A DNA stretch of 35,035 nucleotides, taken from positions 1 through 35,035 of the forward strand of contig JADLFU010000082.1 in the NCBI GenBank assembly GCA_020849655.1. Direction: 5' to 3'. A program made the translations under genes and the position numbers. Shown one piece after another: positions 1 to 7,884 of the stretch. Below the pieces are notes generated by a model. It was not told where the DNA came from, ran no database searches, and worked only from the letters and a program-made list of their open reading frames with translations. The first letter of the stretch is position 1. Every line of letters begins with the position of its first letter. This stretch comes from Polyangiaceae bacterium (lineage in GTDB: Bacteria; Myxococcota_A; Polyangia; Polyangiales; Polyangiaceae).

Positions 1-220
1 GCCCCCGCCGGCCCCGGCCGCCGCGCCTCCCCCCGCCACGCGCCCGACAACCTCCAGCGAGCCCTCGCCCACGCCGTCGACTCCTCCCTCCGCTCCCGCG
101 CCATCGGCCTCGCGCCCTCTTGCCCCTCCGCGCGCACAGCAAGCACGCTCGGCCCCGAGCGCGCGCCCGTCAGCCGCCCCCACGCCGCCGACGGCCGCCA
201 CTGTCAACGTGTTCGAGTGA
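1..220 (+). CDS. 3' end of a possible Pro/Ala/Ser-rich protein (partial)
   Basis: Frame 2 is open from the window edge to a TGA at 218-220. It reads as a tail of about 72 residues dominated by Pro, Ala, Ser and Thr and ends in TVNVFE. Such tails are common as C-terminal extensions of myxobacterial kinases and secreted proteins, but no domain lies inside the window, so no function can be given. It would converge on the Kelch gene and overlap its last 17 bases. Frame 1 is also open here and has higher GC at third positions, so the reading frame is uncertain. This is compositional evidence only. Confidence 0.33.
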   Translation, partial: PPPAPAAAPPPATRPTTSSEPSPTPSTPPSAPAPSASRPLAPPRAQQARSAPSARPSAAPTPPTAATVNVFE

Positions 221-1982
221 GCCACCGCCCGAGAGAGAGCGCCACGAGCGCGAGCACCGCCGGCAGGGCGGAGGCCGGTGACGCCGCCCCCGCCTCGCAT
301 CCGCCCGGCTCGCTCGGGGCCTGCTCGAGGACGCACGCGCCCGACGACGAGCACCGGTGCCCGGGCGCGCAGTCTCGGCCGCTCTCACACCCCCCGAGGC
401 AGGCACCCTCCGCGCAGCGGTAGGCGCCGCAGCTCGCCTGGGCGCCCGACGGATCGAGCACGGAGAGCCCGTCTCCGGCGCACACGCTTGAAAACTCACG
501 CACTTGACACTCCCCCTGCACGCAGCGGTGCGTCGCTCGACAGTCACGATCGTCGACGCAAGTGAGGAGGCACGCGCCGCGACAGACCAGCCCGCCCGCG
601 CAGTCGGCGGCGAGCGCGACGCACGCCCCCGCGCCGTCACATCGCAGGGCGCGCGCCCGCTCGCCGTCGCACCCCGGCGGGCCGCAGCTCAGCGCTGCAC
701 TGTGAAAGGCGCACGATCCCTGGCCGTCGCAGGCGCCGGTGTGCCCACAGCTCGCGGCCGACGACGCCGCGCACTCGTCGTCCGGGTCCCGCCCCGCAGC
801 GACCGCGCCGCAGCGGCCGTCGCCGAGCGCGTCGCCGCGGCGAGCGTCGCTGCACGCGGCGCACGCGCCCTTGCACTCCGACTCGCAGCAGACCCCGTCG
901 ACGCACGCGCCCGACTCGCAGGCGGACGACAGCTCACAGGCGGCGCCGCGCGGGAGGAGCCGGGCCACCTCCGCGACGCGCGTGGGGCCGTTGTCGTCGA
1001 CGCCGCCGAGCACGAGCACGCTGCCGTCCGCCAGCGAGAGCGCGACAGGCGCGCTGTGCGCGCGGGTCATGGAGGGGAACGACACGAACGCGCCGCCACC
1101 GCGCGACACCTCTGCGCTCGCCAGGAACCCCTTGCCCATCCCCCCGACGACGAGCACCCGGTCGGCGCCGAGCGCCGCCGCAGCGGCCAGGTACCTCGCC
1201 TCCTGGAGCGGGGGCGCCAGCGACCACTCACCTGTCACCGGATCGAAGCGCTCCACGGAGGCGAGCGCGTCGGCGCCCGCGCGCCCGCCGATCACTCGGA
1301 CAGCCCCGCTCGGCTCGCGCACGGCGGCGTGATCGGCGCGCGCGCTCGACAGCGGCGCCACGATTTCCCACGCACCGGAGGACGGCGACCACACCTCCGC
1401 GGTCGCGGTCGGGAGCGTCTCGGCCTTCGTCGCGAACCCTCCGGCCACCAGCACCCGTCCATCGGCCAGCGCGACGGCCACATGCTTGGCGCGGGGCCAG
1501 TGCATCGGCGGCAGCTGCGCCCAGGCGTCGGTCGACGGATCGTACAGCGACGCGGTCGCAGTCGGGCCGCTCGTGCCGTCCACGTACCCACCGCACACGA
1601 GCACCCGGCCGTCCGCGAGCGCCACGGCGGTGTGGCCCCATCGCTTGCCGAGCGGGCTCGTCGAGGGCTCGAGCGTGGCCTGTCCGCACTCGTCGCCCGT
1701 CAACCGGAGCGACGCCGTCGGCGTCGGCGTCACGCCGGCGGTCGTCCCGCCCGCGAGCAGCACCGCGCCGTCCAACAGGCGCGTCGCGGTCAGGCCGACG
1801 CGGGGCTCCGGGAGCGATGCGTGCGCGCAGGTCGTCCCGACCGCGACGTCGAGCAGCTCGACCGACGCGAGCGGATCCTTCGCCCCGTACCCCCCGGCGA
1901 GCAGCACCTTGCCGGGCCCGATCTCCGCCAGCCCCATGCGGTCTCGAAACGTCTCGAGCGTGAAGGCGCGCCAGCTCGGCAT
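204..1982 (-). CDS. Kelch-repeat protein with Cys-rich stalk and MYXO-CTERM-like tail
   Basis: The product is about 592 residues. Residues ~15-370 hold Kelch-type blades with recurring 'dGrVLVaGG' strands (VLLAGG, VLVCGG, VLVAGG, VLVVGG, VLVLGG), i.e. a beta-propeller. Residues ~375-560 are very Cys-rich (CVDGVCCESECKGACAAC and similar), a module typical of Polyangiales surface proteins. The tail has GGC, a hydrophobic helix of about 18 residues and a basic end (RWLTRTR), resembling a MYXO-CTERM sorting signal. The architecture predicts a cell-surface protein, yet the only plausible starts (ATG 1982, or a second ATG about 45 nt inside) give no signal peptide, and the first blade begins abruptly. 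The 5' end may be truncated or frameshifted. The longer open frame upstream to 2666 is antisense to a real gene and was rejected. A TATCGT hexamer lies 9 nt before the ATG. It is divergent from the next gene, 75 bp apart. Confidence 0.8.
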   Translation of the reverse strand: MPSWRAFTLETFRDRMGLAEIGPGKVLLAGGYGAKDPLASVELLDVAVGTTCAHASLPEPRVGLTATRLLDGAVLLAGGTTAGVTPTPTASLRLTGDECGQATLEPSTSPLGKRWGHTAVALADGRVLVCGGYVDGTSGPTATASLYDPSTDAWAQLPPMHWPRAKHVAVALADGRVLVAGGFATKAETLPTATAEVWSPSSGAWEIVAPLSSARADHAAVREPSGAVRVIGGRAGADALASVERFDPVTGEWSLAPPLQEARYLAAAAALGADRVLVVGGMGKGFLASAEVSRGGGAFVSFPSMTRAHSAPVALSLADGSVLVLGGVDDNGPTRVAEVARLLPRGAACELSSACESGACVDGVCCESECKGACAACSDARRGDALGDGRCGAVAAGRDPDDECAASSAASCGHTGACDGQGSCAFHSAALSCGPPGCDGERARALRCDGAGACVALAADCAGGLVCRGACLLTCVDDRDCRATHRCVQGECQVREFSSVCAGDGLSVLDPSGAQASCGAYRCAEGACLGGCESGRDCAPGHRCSSSGACVLEQAPSEPGGCEAGAASPASALPAVLALVALSLGRWLTRTR

Positions 1983-2057
1983 CCGGCCCGCACGATACCC
2001 GCAACGAGACCGAGCGGGACGTTGAGCTGCGCCCCGCCACCTGATACGGGTCGAGGG

Positions 2058-3287
2058 ATGAGGAGGATCGCCGCCGTCGTCGGGCTGTGTCTGGTCGCTG
2101 TCGCCTGCACCACCAGCGACGGCGACGAGGGCTCGTCCTCCCAGGCCGCCTCCCGCGGGGGTCGCGGCGGCACACAGCAGGGCGGCGCGCCGGCCGCTGG
2201 GTCCGCGGGGAGTTCGGGTAAGCCCTCCGCGGGCGCTTCCGGAAACAGCTCCGCGGGCGCTGCCGGCAACAACTCCGCGGGCGCCTCGGGCAGCAACTCC
2301 GCGGGTTCCTCGGGCAACGACTCCGCCGGCGCCTCGGGCAACAACTCCACGGGCGGCGCAGGCAACAGCTCCGCCGGCGCCTCGGGCAACAACTCCACGG
2401 GCGGCGCAGGCAACAGCTCCGCGGGCGGCGCAGGCAACAGCTCCGGAGGCAACAGCCCGGGAGGCGCCGCAGGCGCCTGCTCGCCCCCGACCGCGCTCGC
2501 GTGGACCGCCACCGAGGAGCTGAACATGGACGACCCGGTCGCGGCCGTCCTGGGCGACCGGCTCCATGTGTTCGGGGCGACCGCGCACGCCGTGTGGTCG
2601 GCGGCCGCGCCCACCTGGAAGCCGCTCGCGAAGCTGCCAGGCTTCGTCGACGGGGTCGTCACCCATGAGGGCAGGATCGTGCTCGCGGCGGGCGCGACGC
2701 TGCTCGTCTCCGACGCGACGGGCGAGGCGTTCACGGCCGGGCTGACGCTGCCCAATCCGCGCAGCGTCCGGCTGTTCTCCACCCCGCTCGGCGTGGCGCG
2801 CATCGGGCGCCTCTCCAAGGACTGCAAGGCAGACTTGTTGGATCTGGCGGCTGGCGTCGCTCGCCCGCTGCCGGACGTGCCGTTCAAGCTCACCTGCGGC
2901 GACGGCGCGGCCGCGGTGGGCGCGACGCTCTATGTGACCGGAGACGACGATCTGTCGACGACCCGGCTGGTCACGCTCGACCTCTCGGCCGCGACCCCGT
3001 CGTGGACGCCCGGTCCCTCCCTGTCACCGCGGATGGCCGGCGCGACGCTCGTCCGGGTCGGCGGCGCGCTCTGGCGCGTCGGCGGCACGTTCGGCGCGCT
3101 CGGGACGGACACGAGCGCCGTGTTCGAGCTCTCGGCCGCCCGATGGTGCGAGGGGCCCGCGTTGCCGCGGGCGCTGACGTGGCCGCAGGTCGCGCTGCTC
3201 GGCGGCGAGGTGGTGCTGCTGGGGGGACACTCCGGCCTCAGCTCGTCCCACCACGTCGGGCGCGCGCCCCTGGGACCGCTCCCGTGA
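2058..3287 (+). CDS. Lipoprotein with Gly/Ser/Asn repeat linker and Kelch-like propeller
   Basis: The product is 409 residues. The N-terminus MRRIAAVVGLCLVAVAC is a signal peptide with a lipobox, with Cys17 as the predicted lipidation site. Residues ~25-140 are a low-complexity linker of nine 8-residue repeats, likely a flexible spacer. Residues ~145-409 form a propeller-like domain with Kelch-type strands (ALWRVGG, EVVLLGG) but weaker repeats than the divergent Kelch neighbour. The ATG at 2058 is fixed by the signal peptide. The stop overlaps the GTG of the FHA regulator (GTGA, 3284-3287), so the two are probably translationally coupled. That links a surface-anchored propeller to a cytoplasmic regulator. 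Function is unknown; a sensing or adhesion role is inference. Confidence 0.85.
   Translation: MRRIAAVVGLCLVAVACTTSDGDEGSSSQAASRGGRGGTQQGGAPAAGSAGSSGKPSAGASGNSSAGAAGNNSAGASGSNSAGSSGNDSAGASGNNSTGGAGNSSAGASGNNSTGGAGNSSAGGAGNSSGGNSPGGAAGACSPPTALAWTATEELNMDDPVAAVLGDRLHVFGATAHAVWSAAAPTWKPLAKLPGFVDGVVTHEGRIVLAAGATLLVSDATGEAFTAGLTLPNPRSVRLFSTPLGVARIGRLSKDCKADLLDLAAGVARPLPDVPFKLTCGDGAAAVGATLYVTGDDDLSTTRLVTLDLSAATPSWTPGPSLSPRMAGATLVRVGGALWRVGGTFGALGTDTSAVFELSAARWCEGPALPRALTWPQVALLGGEVVLLGGHSGLSSSHHVGRAPLGPLP
2217..2432 (+). repeat. Nine 24-bp in-frame repeats (8-residue G-x-x-S-x-G-x-x unit)
   Basis: There are nine consecutive 24-nt units in the lipoprotein gene, each encoding a variant of G-N-N-S-A-G-A-S. 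The units differ by point substitutions; GNNSTGGA occurs twice. The repeat sits just after the lipidated N-terminus and before the propeller. Copy number may vary by slippage without breaking the frame. Confidence 0.9.
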
Positions 3288-4486
3288 GCGACACGAGATC
3301 CCACGCGTCACCGTCGCGGCGAGGGAGCAAGGTGACGTCCGCGTTGCTGGTCGCGCACCCCAGGATCTCCGTCCTCCCTCTCGACGGGCGCGAGGTCGCC
3401 GTCGGGCGCGCCGAGCTGGGCACCGCAGACGAGGAGGTGTCGTCTCGCCACGCGACGCTCACGAGAGCGGGCGACGGCCACGCGCTCGTCGATCTTCGCT
3501 CGCGCAACGGCACCTTCGTCAACGGCGCGCGCCTCGAGGCCGAGCGCCCGATGCCGCTCGTCGACGGCGACATCGTCCGGATGGGGTCGACCCTCGCGGT
3601 GTTCCGCGAGGGCGACCGCGCAGACCCTGCCCCACCACCGGATGGACACGGCGGGCCGTTCGGGCAGGGGGACCTCGAGCTGCAACTGCGGGCGATCTCG
3701 AGGCGCAGGAGAGTGAGCTTCGTGCTGGTGCAGGGGGAGACGGGCAGCGGCAAGGAGAGCGCAGCGCGGCAGGTCGGCGCGCGCCTGCGCCCGCGTGGCC
3801 CGCTGCTCGTGACGAACCTCGCGCAGCTCGCGCCGGGCAGCTTCCAGTCGCAGCTGTTCGGTCACGCGAGGGGCGCGTTCACTTCCGCGGTCGCGCCGCA
3901 TCGAGGGCTGTTGGTCGACGCCGGCGAGGGCGCCCTCGTGCTCGACGAGCTGACAGAGATCCCGCTCGAGCACCAGGCCGCGCTCTTGCGCGCGCTCGAG
4001 AACTCCGAGATCACCCCGGTCGGCGGCGCGCCCCGGCGGCACGCGGCGCTCGTCATCGGCACGACGAACCGCGATCTCCCAGCCGCCGTCGCGTCGGGCG
4101 CGCTGCGCGCCGACCTCGCCGCGCGCCTGAGCATGGCCGCGATCACGGTCGCGCCGCTCCGCGCGCGCGCGGAGGACATCCCGTCGATCGCGGGGGCGCT
4201 CGTCGCGCGCGACGGGCTCGCGCTCGACGCGGAGGTCGAGGCGATGGAGCACCTGATGCGCTTGCCCCTGCTGGACAACGCCCGCGGCCTCGCCCGCGTG
4301 CTGTCGACGGCCGTGGGTGACGGCGGGCGCCTGCGACAGCGCGACGTGGAGCGCGTCGCGGGCGCGCCCCCGCCGCTCGATCTCTCCCGCGTGCACGCGG
4401 GCGCCTACGCGTCCGACCGACAGCTCGCGCGCGCGGCGGGCGTCTCGCGTCGCCAGGCGATGAAGAAGAAGCGCGCGACGCCGTGA
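3284..4486 (+). CDS. FHA-domain AAA+ regulator of the sigma-54 activator family (GAFTSA variant)
   Basis: The product is 400 residues from GTG 3284; an internal GTG at 3332 has a better GAGGGAG ribosome site and is an alternative. Residues ~20-108 are an FHA domain (GR at 41-42, SSRH at 53-56, NGTFVNG at 75-81) that would bind phosphothreonine. Residues ~128-310 are the AAA+ core: Walker A GETGSGKE (151-158), Walker B ALVLDEL (217-223), sensor-like GTTNRDL (259-265) and arginine-finger region RADLAARL (275-282). The sigma-54-contacting loop, normally GAFTGA, is GAFTSA (197-202). The C-terminus has a short Fis-like helix-turn-helix (SDRQLARAAGVSRRQAMKKK). There is no receiver domain, so input is probably Ser/Thr phosphorylation read by FHA. 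Whether it still activates sigma-54 polymerase is uncertain given the loop change. Confidence 0.88.
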   Translation: MSDTRSHASPSRRGSKVTSALLVAHPRISVLPLDGREVAVGRAELGTADEEVSSRHATLTRAGDGHALVDLRSRNGTFVNGARLEAERPMPLVDGDIVRMGSTLAVFREGDRADPAPPPDGHGGPFGQGDLELQLRAISRRRRVSFVLVQGETGSGKESAARQVGARLRPRGPLLVTNLAQLAPGSFQSQLFGHARGAFTSAVAPHRGLLVDAGEGALVLDELTEIPLEHQAALLRALENSEITPVGGAPRRHAALVIGTTNRDLPAAVASGALRADLAARLSMAAITVAPLRARAEDIPSIAGALVARDGLALDAEVEAMEHLMRLPLLDNARGLARVLSTAVGDGGRLRQRDVERVAGAPPPLDLSRVHAGAYASDRQLARAAGVSRRQAMKKKRATP

Positions 4487-4512
4487 GCGTGCGCGTGGCC
4501 ACCCCGCTCACG
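4482..4512. terminator. Possible bidirectional terminator between convergent genes
   Basis: An 8-bp perfect inverted repeat, CGTGAGCG (4482-4489) and CGCTCACG (4505-4512), flanks a 15-nt loop that itself holds the palindrome GTGGCCAC (4495-4502). The stop codons of both convergent genes lie inside the arms. There is no T-tract, so it is only a candidate intrinsic terminator. Confidence 0.4.
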
Positions 4513-5458
4513 CGAAGTGCGCATCCAGGCTGAAGTACCGCTCGCCCGTGTCACACAGCACCGTCGCCACGACCGCGTCGGGCCCGAGCTCGCGCGCGAG
4601 ATCGAGCGCCACCTTCACGTTCGCCCCGGCGCTGATCCCCACGAGCAACCCCTCCTGCCGGGCGAGCGCGAGCTTCGTGTCGTACGCGTCGCGATCGGAG
4701 ACGAGCCGCACCTCGTCGACGACGTCGGCGCGGTAGTTGGCAGGCACGAAGCCCGCGGCGATGCCCTGGATCTTGCTCGGCCCGCGCTCCCCCCGCGACA
4801 GCGTCGCCGACGACTCGGGCTCGACCGCGACGACGCGCGCGCGCGGCCGCTCCGCCTTCAGCACGGCGCCGACGCCGCTCACCGTCCCGCCCGTGCCGAC
4901 CGCCGCGACGAACGCGGAGACCTCGGTCGGCCCGAGCGCGTGCAACAGCTCGCGCGCCGTCGCGTGCGCGTGCGCGTCGGGGTTGGCGCGGTTGTCGAAC
5001 TGCGCGGGGACGAACGCGCCCGGCGTCTCCCGCGCCAGCCGGGACGCCTCGGCGATCGCGCCCTCCATCTGGCGCTCCGGCTCGGTGAGCACCACCTCCG
5101 CGCCATACGCCGCGAGCAGCTGGCGACGCTCGAGCGACATCGACGCGGGCATCGTCAGCACGCAGCGGTAGCCCTTCGACGCGCACACGATCGCGAGGCC
5201 GATCCCGGTGTTGCCGCTCGTCGGCTCGATGACCACGCCGCCGGGGCGAAGCGCGCCGCGGCGCTCGGCGTCCTCGATCATCGCGAGCGCGACGCGATCC
5301 TTCACCGAGCCGCCGGGGTTCATCTGCTCGCACTTGGCGACGACGCGCCCCCTCGGGGCCTCGCGCGACAGGCGCGTGATCTCGACGAGCGGCGTGTCGC
5401 CGACGAGATCGAGGACGTGGCCGACGACGAGCGCGGAGCGCGGGAGCGGGGGGAGCAC
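4508..5458 (-). CDS. cysK: Cysteine synthase A (O-acetylserine sulfhydrylase)
   Basis: The product is 316 residues, the usual size for a fold-type II PLP enzyme making cysteine from O-acetylserine and sulfide in the cytoplasm. Visible motifs are PGGSVKDR with the PLP lysine at about residue 53, the substrate loop EPTSGNTG (78-85), the phosphate-binding GTGGT (188-192), KIQGIAAGFVP (229-239) and GISAGAN (274-280). The GTG start at 5458 is supported by a TAAGCA hexamer 6 nt upstream. There is no C-terminal CBS domain, which argues for CysK rather than a cystathionine beta-synthase; CysM is less likely because of the AAGFVP segment. No other sulfur genes are adjacent. Confidence 0.93.
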   Translation of the reverse strand: MLPPLPRSALVVGHVLDLVGDTPLVEITRLSREAPRGRVVAKCEQMNPGGSVKDRVALAMIEDAERRGALRPGGVVIEPTSGNTGIGLAIVCASKGYRCVLTMPASMSLERRQLLAAYGAEVVLTEPERQMEGAIAEASRLARETPGAFVPAQFDNRANPDAHAHATARELLHALGPTEVSAFVAAVGTGGTVSGVGAVLKAERPRARVVAVEPESSATLSRGERGPSKIQGIAAGFVPANYRADVVDEVRLVSDRDAYDTKLALARQEGLLVGISAGANVKVALDLARELGPDAVVATVLCDTGERYFSLDAHFA

Positions 5459-5464
5459 GGCGCG

Positions 5465-5493
5465 TGCTTACGGTCGCGGAGGCGACGCGTCGA
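5465..5493 (-). promoter_or_regulatory. Candidate leaderless promoter of cysK
   Basis: On the minus strand, TCGACG (5493-5488) is followed after 17 nt by TAAGCA (5470-5465). Six nt then separate the -10 from the GTG start at 5458. The hexamer matches TAnnnT except at the last base. The geometry predicts a transcript starting at or next to the start codon. Confidence 0.4.
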
Positions 5494-5534
5494 CCCCGAG
5501 CGGACGCGCGCGCGGTGCCCGAGGCCGGCGCGCG

Positions 5535-6116
5535 TCAGCCCGGCGGATGGAAGGTGTCCTTCGACCCAGAGCAGTTGCTCATCGCCTGCATCGTGCTGAT
5601 CGGCTGGTAGTACCAGGCCTCCCCGCACTGGTTGCCGGAGGCCACACCGCTCGCAGCTCCCGGTCGTGCCGGTCGGGTCGCACGGCGAGTCGGAGTATCC
5701 GCTGGCGCAACCAGCCATGAGGGCGGCCTTCGTGTAGCCGGCGCCGTAGTAGTCGCCGCAGACGCCGGCCATCTGGCAGCTGCCGACGAACGGGAGGCCC
5801 TTGCACGCCTCATGGGTCGACGTGCCGCTGCCCGCGGCCCCGGCGCTGGACGATCCCGCGGTGCCGCTGCCCGCGGCGCCGCCGCTCCCCGCCGTGCTGC
5901 TACCAGCCGTGCCGCTGCCTCCGCTGCCCGCCGTCGCGCTGCCTCCGCTGCCGGCCGTTCCGCTGCCTCCGCTGCTCCCCCCGCCGCGTTGCTCCCGCCC
6001 GCGCCGACCGCGGGAGAGTCAGAGTCTCCGCCGCCACACCCCACCAGCGCGGCGGCCGCAGAGAGGCACAAGGAGACGGACGCGGCGACGAGGACCGAAG
6101 AGTGGCGGGTGGGCAT
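5535..6116 (-). pseudogene. Small Cys-containing lipoprotein, two compensating frameshifts
   Basis: The ATG at 6116 opens a signal peptide ending in ALVGC, so the product is a lipoprotein. The reading then jumps frame. After GAGGSNAAGG the sensible continuation (GSSGGSGTAGSGG linker, then EACKGLPFVGSCQMAGVCG and CASGYSDSPCDPTG) lies in a second frame. The ending (NQCGEAWYYQPISTM...) returns to the first. The first shift falls at or near a six-C run (5977-5982), the second around 5635-5655. The original frame stays open throughout, so an automatic call would give an apparently intact protein with a nonsense Arg/Ala-rich middle. Corrected, the product is about 194 residues with a Gly/Ser/Thr linker and a Cys-rich C-terminal domain. 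Sequencing error or true decay cannot be told apart here. Confidence 0.7.
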
Positions 6117-6128
6117 GTGTGTGCCCAC
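6109..6128. promoter_or_regulatory. Inverted repeat over a lipoprotein start codon
   Basis: The 7-bp arms GTGGGCA (6109-6115) and TGCCCAC (6122-6128) are separated by TGTGTG and cover the ATG of the minus-strand lipoprotein. It could be an operator or an RNA hairpin hiding the start. No known regulator motif is recognised. Confidence 0.3.
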
Positions 6129-6238
6129 ACTCGATGCATGGTCAAGCGCCGTCGCGCCCCGGGAGGCTGACGGCGCGGGGGCCGACGCAGTCGTGGGATC
6201 GCGGGTCAATCACCCGCGCTCGCGGGCCGCCTCGGCCG

Positions 6239-6266
6239 TCGACCCCCGAGCCCCCTCGTGTACCCT
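6239..6266 (+). promoter_or_regulatory. Candidate leaderless promoter of the STAS-like gene
   Basis: TCGACC (6239-6244), a 16-nt spacer and TACCCT (6261-6266) precede the ATG at 6274 by 7 nt. TACCCT fits TAnnnT. There is no Shine-Dalgarno sequence between it and the ATG, only a C-rich stretch. Confidence 0.4.
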
Positions 6267-6273
6267 CCCCCCG

Positions 6274-6741
6274 ATGCTCGCCACGCTTCGCCACGCCGAC
6301 GAGGTGCTGCGCCTCGCCGTGCGCCGCGATCTCTGCGTCGCCAGGTGGACCGACACGCCCACGCCCCGCCACTTCGACGAGATCGTCCGCGCGATCGAGG
6401 AGGCGGCCCGCGCGGGCGATCGCGCGCTCTTGCTCAACGTCGTCGACGCGCCGGGAAAGCTCCCGCGCTTCACCGACGAGCTGCGCCGGGCGGGCGGCGC
6501 GATGGGCGCGAGGATGGGCCCGCTGACCGCGGCGACCGCGCACGTCGTCCTGCTCGAGGGCTTCGTCGGCACGTCCGTCAGGATGTTCCTCTCGACGCTC
6601 ACGCTCCTCTCGCGCTCGGGCGGCTCGGTGTCGACGTCCGCGACCGTGGAGGACGGCGCCCGCTGGCTCGCCGACCAGCGGGGCCGTGGGCGCGGGTGGA
6701 CGCCCGAGGCGATCCTCGAGGCCTACCGCGCGACGCGCTGA
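6274..6741 (+). CDS. Small STAS/SpoIIAA-like protein of unknown function
   Basis: The product is 155 residues, soluble, with no signal peptide or membrane segment. The pattern is an N-terminal beta strand (CVARWTDTPTP), helix (HFDEIVRAIEEAARAG), strand (RALLLNVVDAPG), then a long helical half. This resembles the alternating alpha/beta order of single-domain STAS-like proteins common in myxobacteria, but I cannot point to a diagnostic motif. The ATG at 6274 lies 7 nt after a TACCCT hexamer. It stands alone, divergent from the frameshifted lipoprotein and upstream of the epimerase. The fold assignment is inference; that it is a real gene is well supported by codon bias and the promoter-like sequence. 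Confidence 0.72.
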   Translation: MLATLRHADEVLRLAVRRDLCVARWTDTPTPRHFDEIVRAIEEAARAGDRALLLNVVDAPGKLPRFTDELRRAGGAMGARMGPLTAATAHVVLLEGFVGTSVRMFLSTLTLLSRSGGSVSTSATVEDGARWLADQRGRGRGWTPEAILEAYRATR

Positions 6742-6792
6742 CGGGCGCCCGCCGGACGCCGAATTGATCCCTCCGGACGCCGTCACCCCGCG

Positions 6793-6820
6793 TTGCCTCG
6801 GCGCGTGGCCCGCGTAGGGT
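6793..6820 (+). promoter_or_regulatory. Candidate leaderless promoter of the epimerase gene
   Basis: TTGCCT (6793-6798), a 16-nt spacer and TAGGGT (6815-6820) lie 6 nt before the ATG at 6827. The -35 region shares TGCCTCGG with the one upstream of sixA, and the -10 hexamer is identical to those before sixA and sucC. Confidence 0.5.
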
Positions 6821-6826
6821 GACGCG

Positions 6827-7656
6827 ATGAGAGTGCTCATCACTGGCGCCACGGGGAAGATCGGGAGCCGCCTCGCCCGACGGCTCGCGCTGCGAGGCGA
6901 CGACGTCCGCGCGCTCGTCCGCGAGCCCGCGCGGGCGAGCCTGGACGCCCCGAGGATCGAGGTCGTCCGGGGTGATCTCCGCGACCACGCGTCGCTCGAC
7001 ACCGCCGTCCGAGGCGTCGACGCCGTCGTTCACTGTGCAGCTGTCTACTTCGAGGGAGCGTCCTCCGACGACGGACGCGCAGTCAACGACGAGGGGACCC
7101 GGCACCTCGCCGAGGCCGCGCGCGCCGCGGGCGTCGCCCGGCTCGTGTTCACGAGCACGGGGCTGGTCTACGGGACCCGCGGCGGGCACCTCGCAAGTGA
7201 AGATGACGCGCCTGCGCCGGAGCCTGGCTACTTCGCTGGCAAGCTCGCGACCGAACACATGTTGCTTGGCATGAGCGGCCTCGACGTCTGCGTGCTGCGG
7301 CTGCCGTCTACGGAGACGGAGACGGCCACCTCGAGGAGTTCATCCCGAGGATGCGGCGCGCGCCGCCTGCGCAGCGCATCTCGATCGGGCACCACGCCGA
7401 CCTCGCCCGCGCGGTCGCGCTCGTGCTCGACGCGCCCAGGCTGCCGCACCAGCTGTACGACGTGGTCGCGGACGAGGCGCCCACGCTGGCCGCCCTCTTC
7501 GCCGCCGCGGGCGCGCCGCCCCCCGATGGAAGCGCCGGTCGCCGGGTCGAGGAGGTGTTGCTCGACGGTCGACGCCTCCGCGAGGAGCTGGGCTTTCGTG
7601 CCGTGTACCCCACGCTGGGAGACGCGCTCGAGGCGCGTGCGGTGTTAACAATGTGA
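6827..7656 (+). pseudogene. NAD-dependent epimerase/dehydratase, one-base frameshift
   Basis: The start MRVLITGATGKIGS is the glycine-rich dinucleotide site of an extended short-chain dehydrogenase. GDLRDHASLDTAVRG, VVHCAA and the VFTSTGLVYG strand follow, with an altered catalytic Y-x-x-x-K at YFAGK. At about 7305 the frame changes: the first frame runs into Arg/Ser nonsense, whereas the -1 frame gives VYGDGDGHLEEFIPRM and continues sensibly to TGA 7654-7656. The span of 830 nt is one base short of 277 codons, as expected for one missing base; adding a G after CCG would read L-P-V-Y-G. Corrected length is about 276 residues. The substrate cannot be told. The break may be a sequencing or assembly error. 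Confidence 0.82.
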
Positions 7657-7884
7657 TGCACAATAGAAGCGAGGCGGGCGGCTCGTTCGCGAGCGCGGAC
7701 GGGCCGCGCAGGCGAGGCGCTCGTCACGCCCTCCCCTGCGCCTCCGCGCCGAACCGGCGCCTGATCATGGCGCCGCGCGGGGTCTGCGCTACGCACGGCC
7801 GCCACACCGACAGAGCGCGGGGATCGCGGCAGAGGGTCGCCCGGCCCTCCCGGTGCGCGCGCCAACGGGACGAAGATCACGACC

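Noticed and set aside
204-2666. Extension of the Kelch gene upstream to 2666
   Set aside because: The extra 228 codons are antisense to the lipoprotein gene and encode Gly/Ala/Arg repeats mirroring its linker.
7657-7884. Possible small gene or CueR-type operator before copA
   Set aside because: No frame shows a sensible protein, and no dyad like those of copper-responsive MerR regulators was found. The start of copA is fixed by the first HMA domain.
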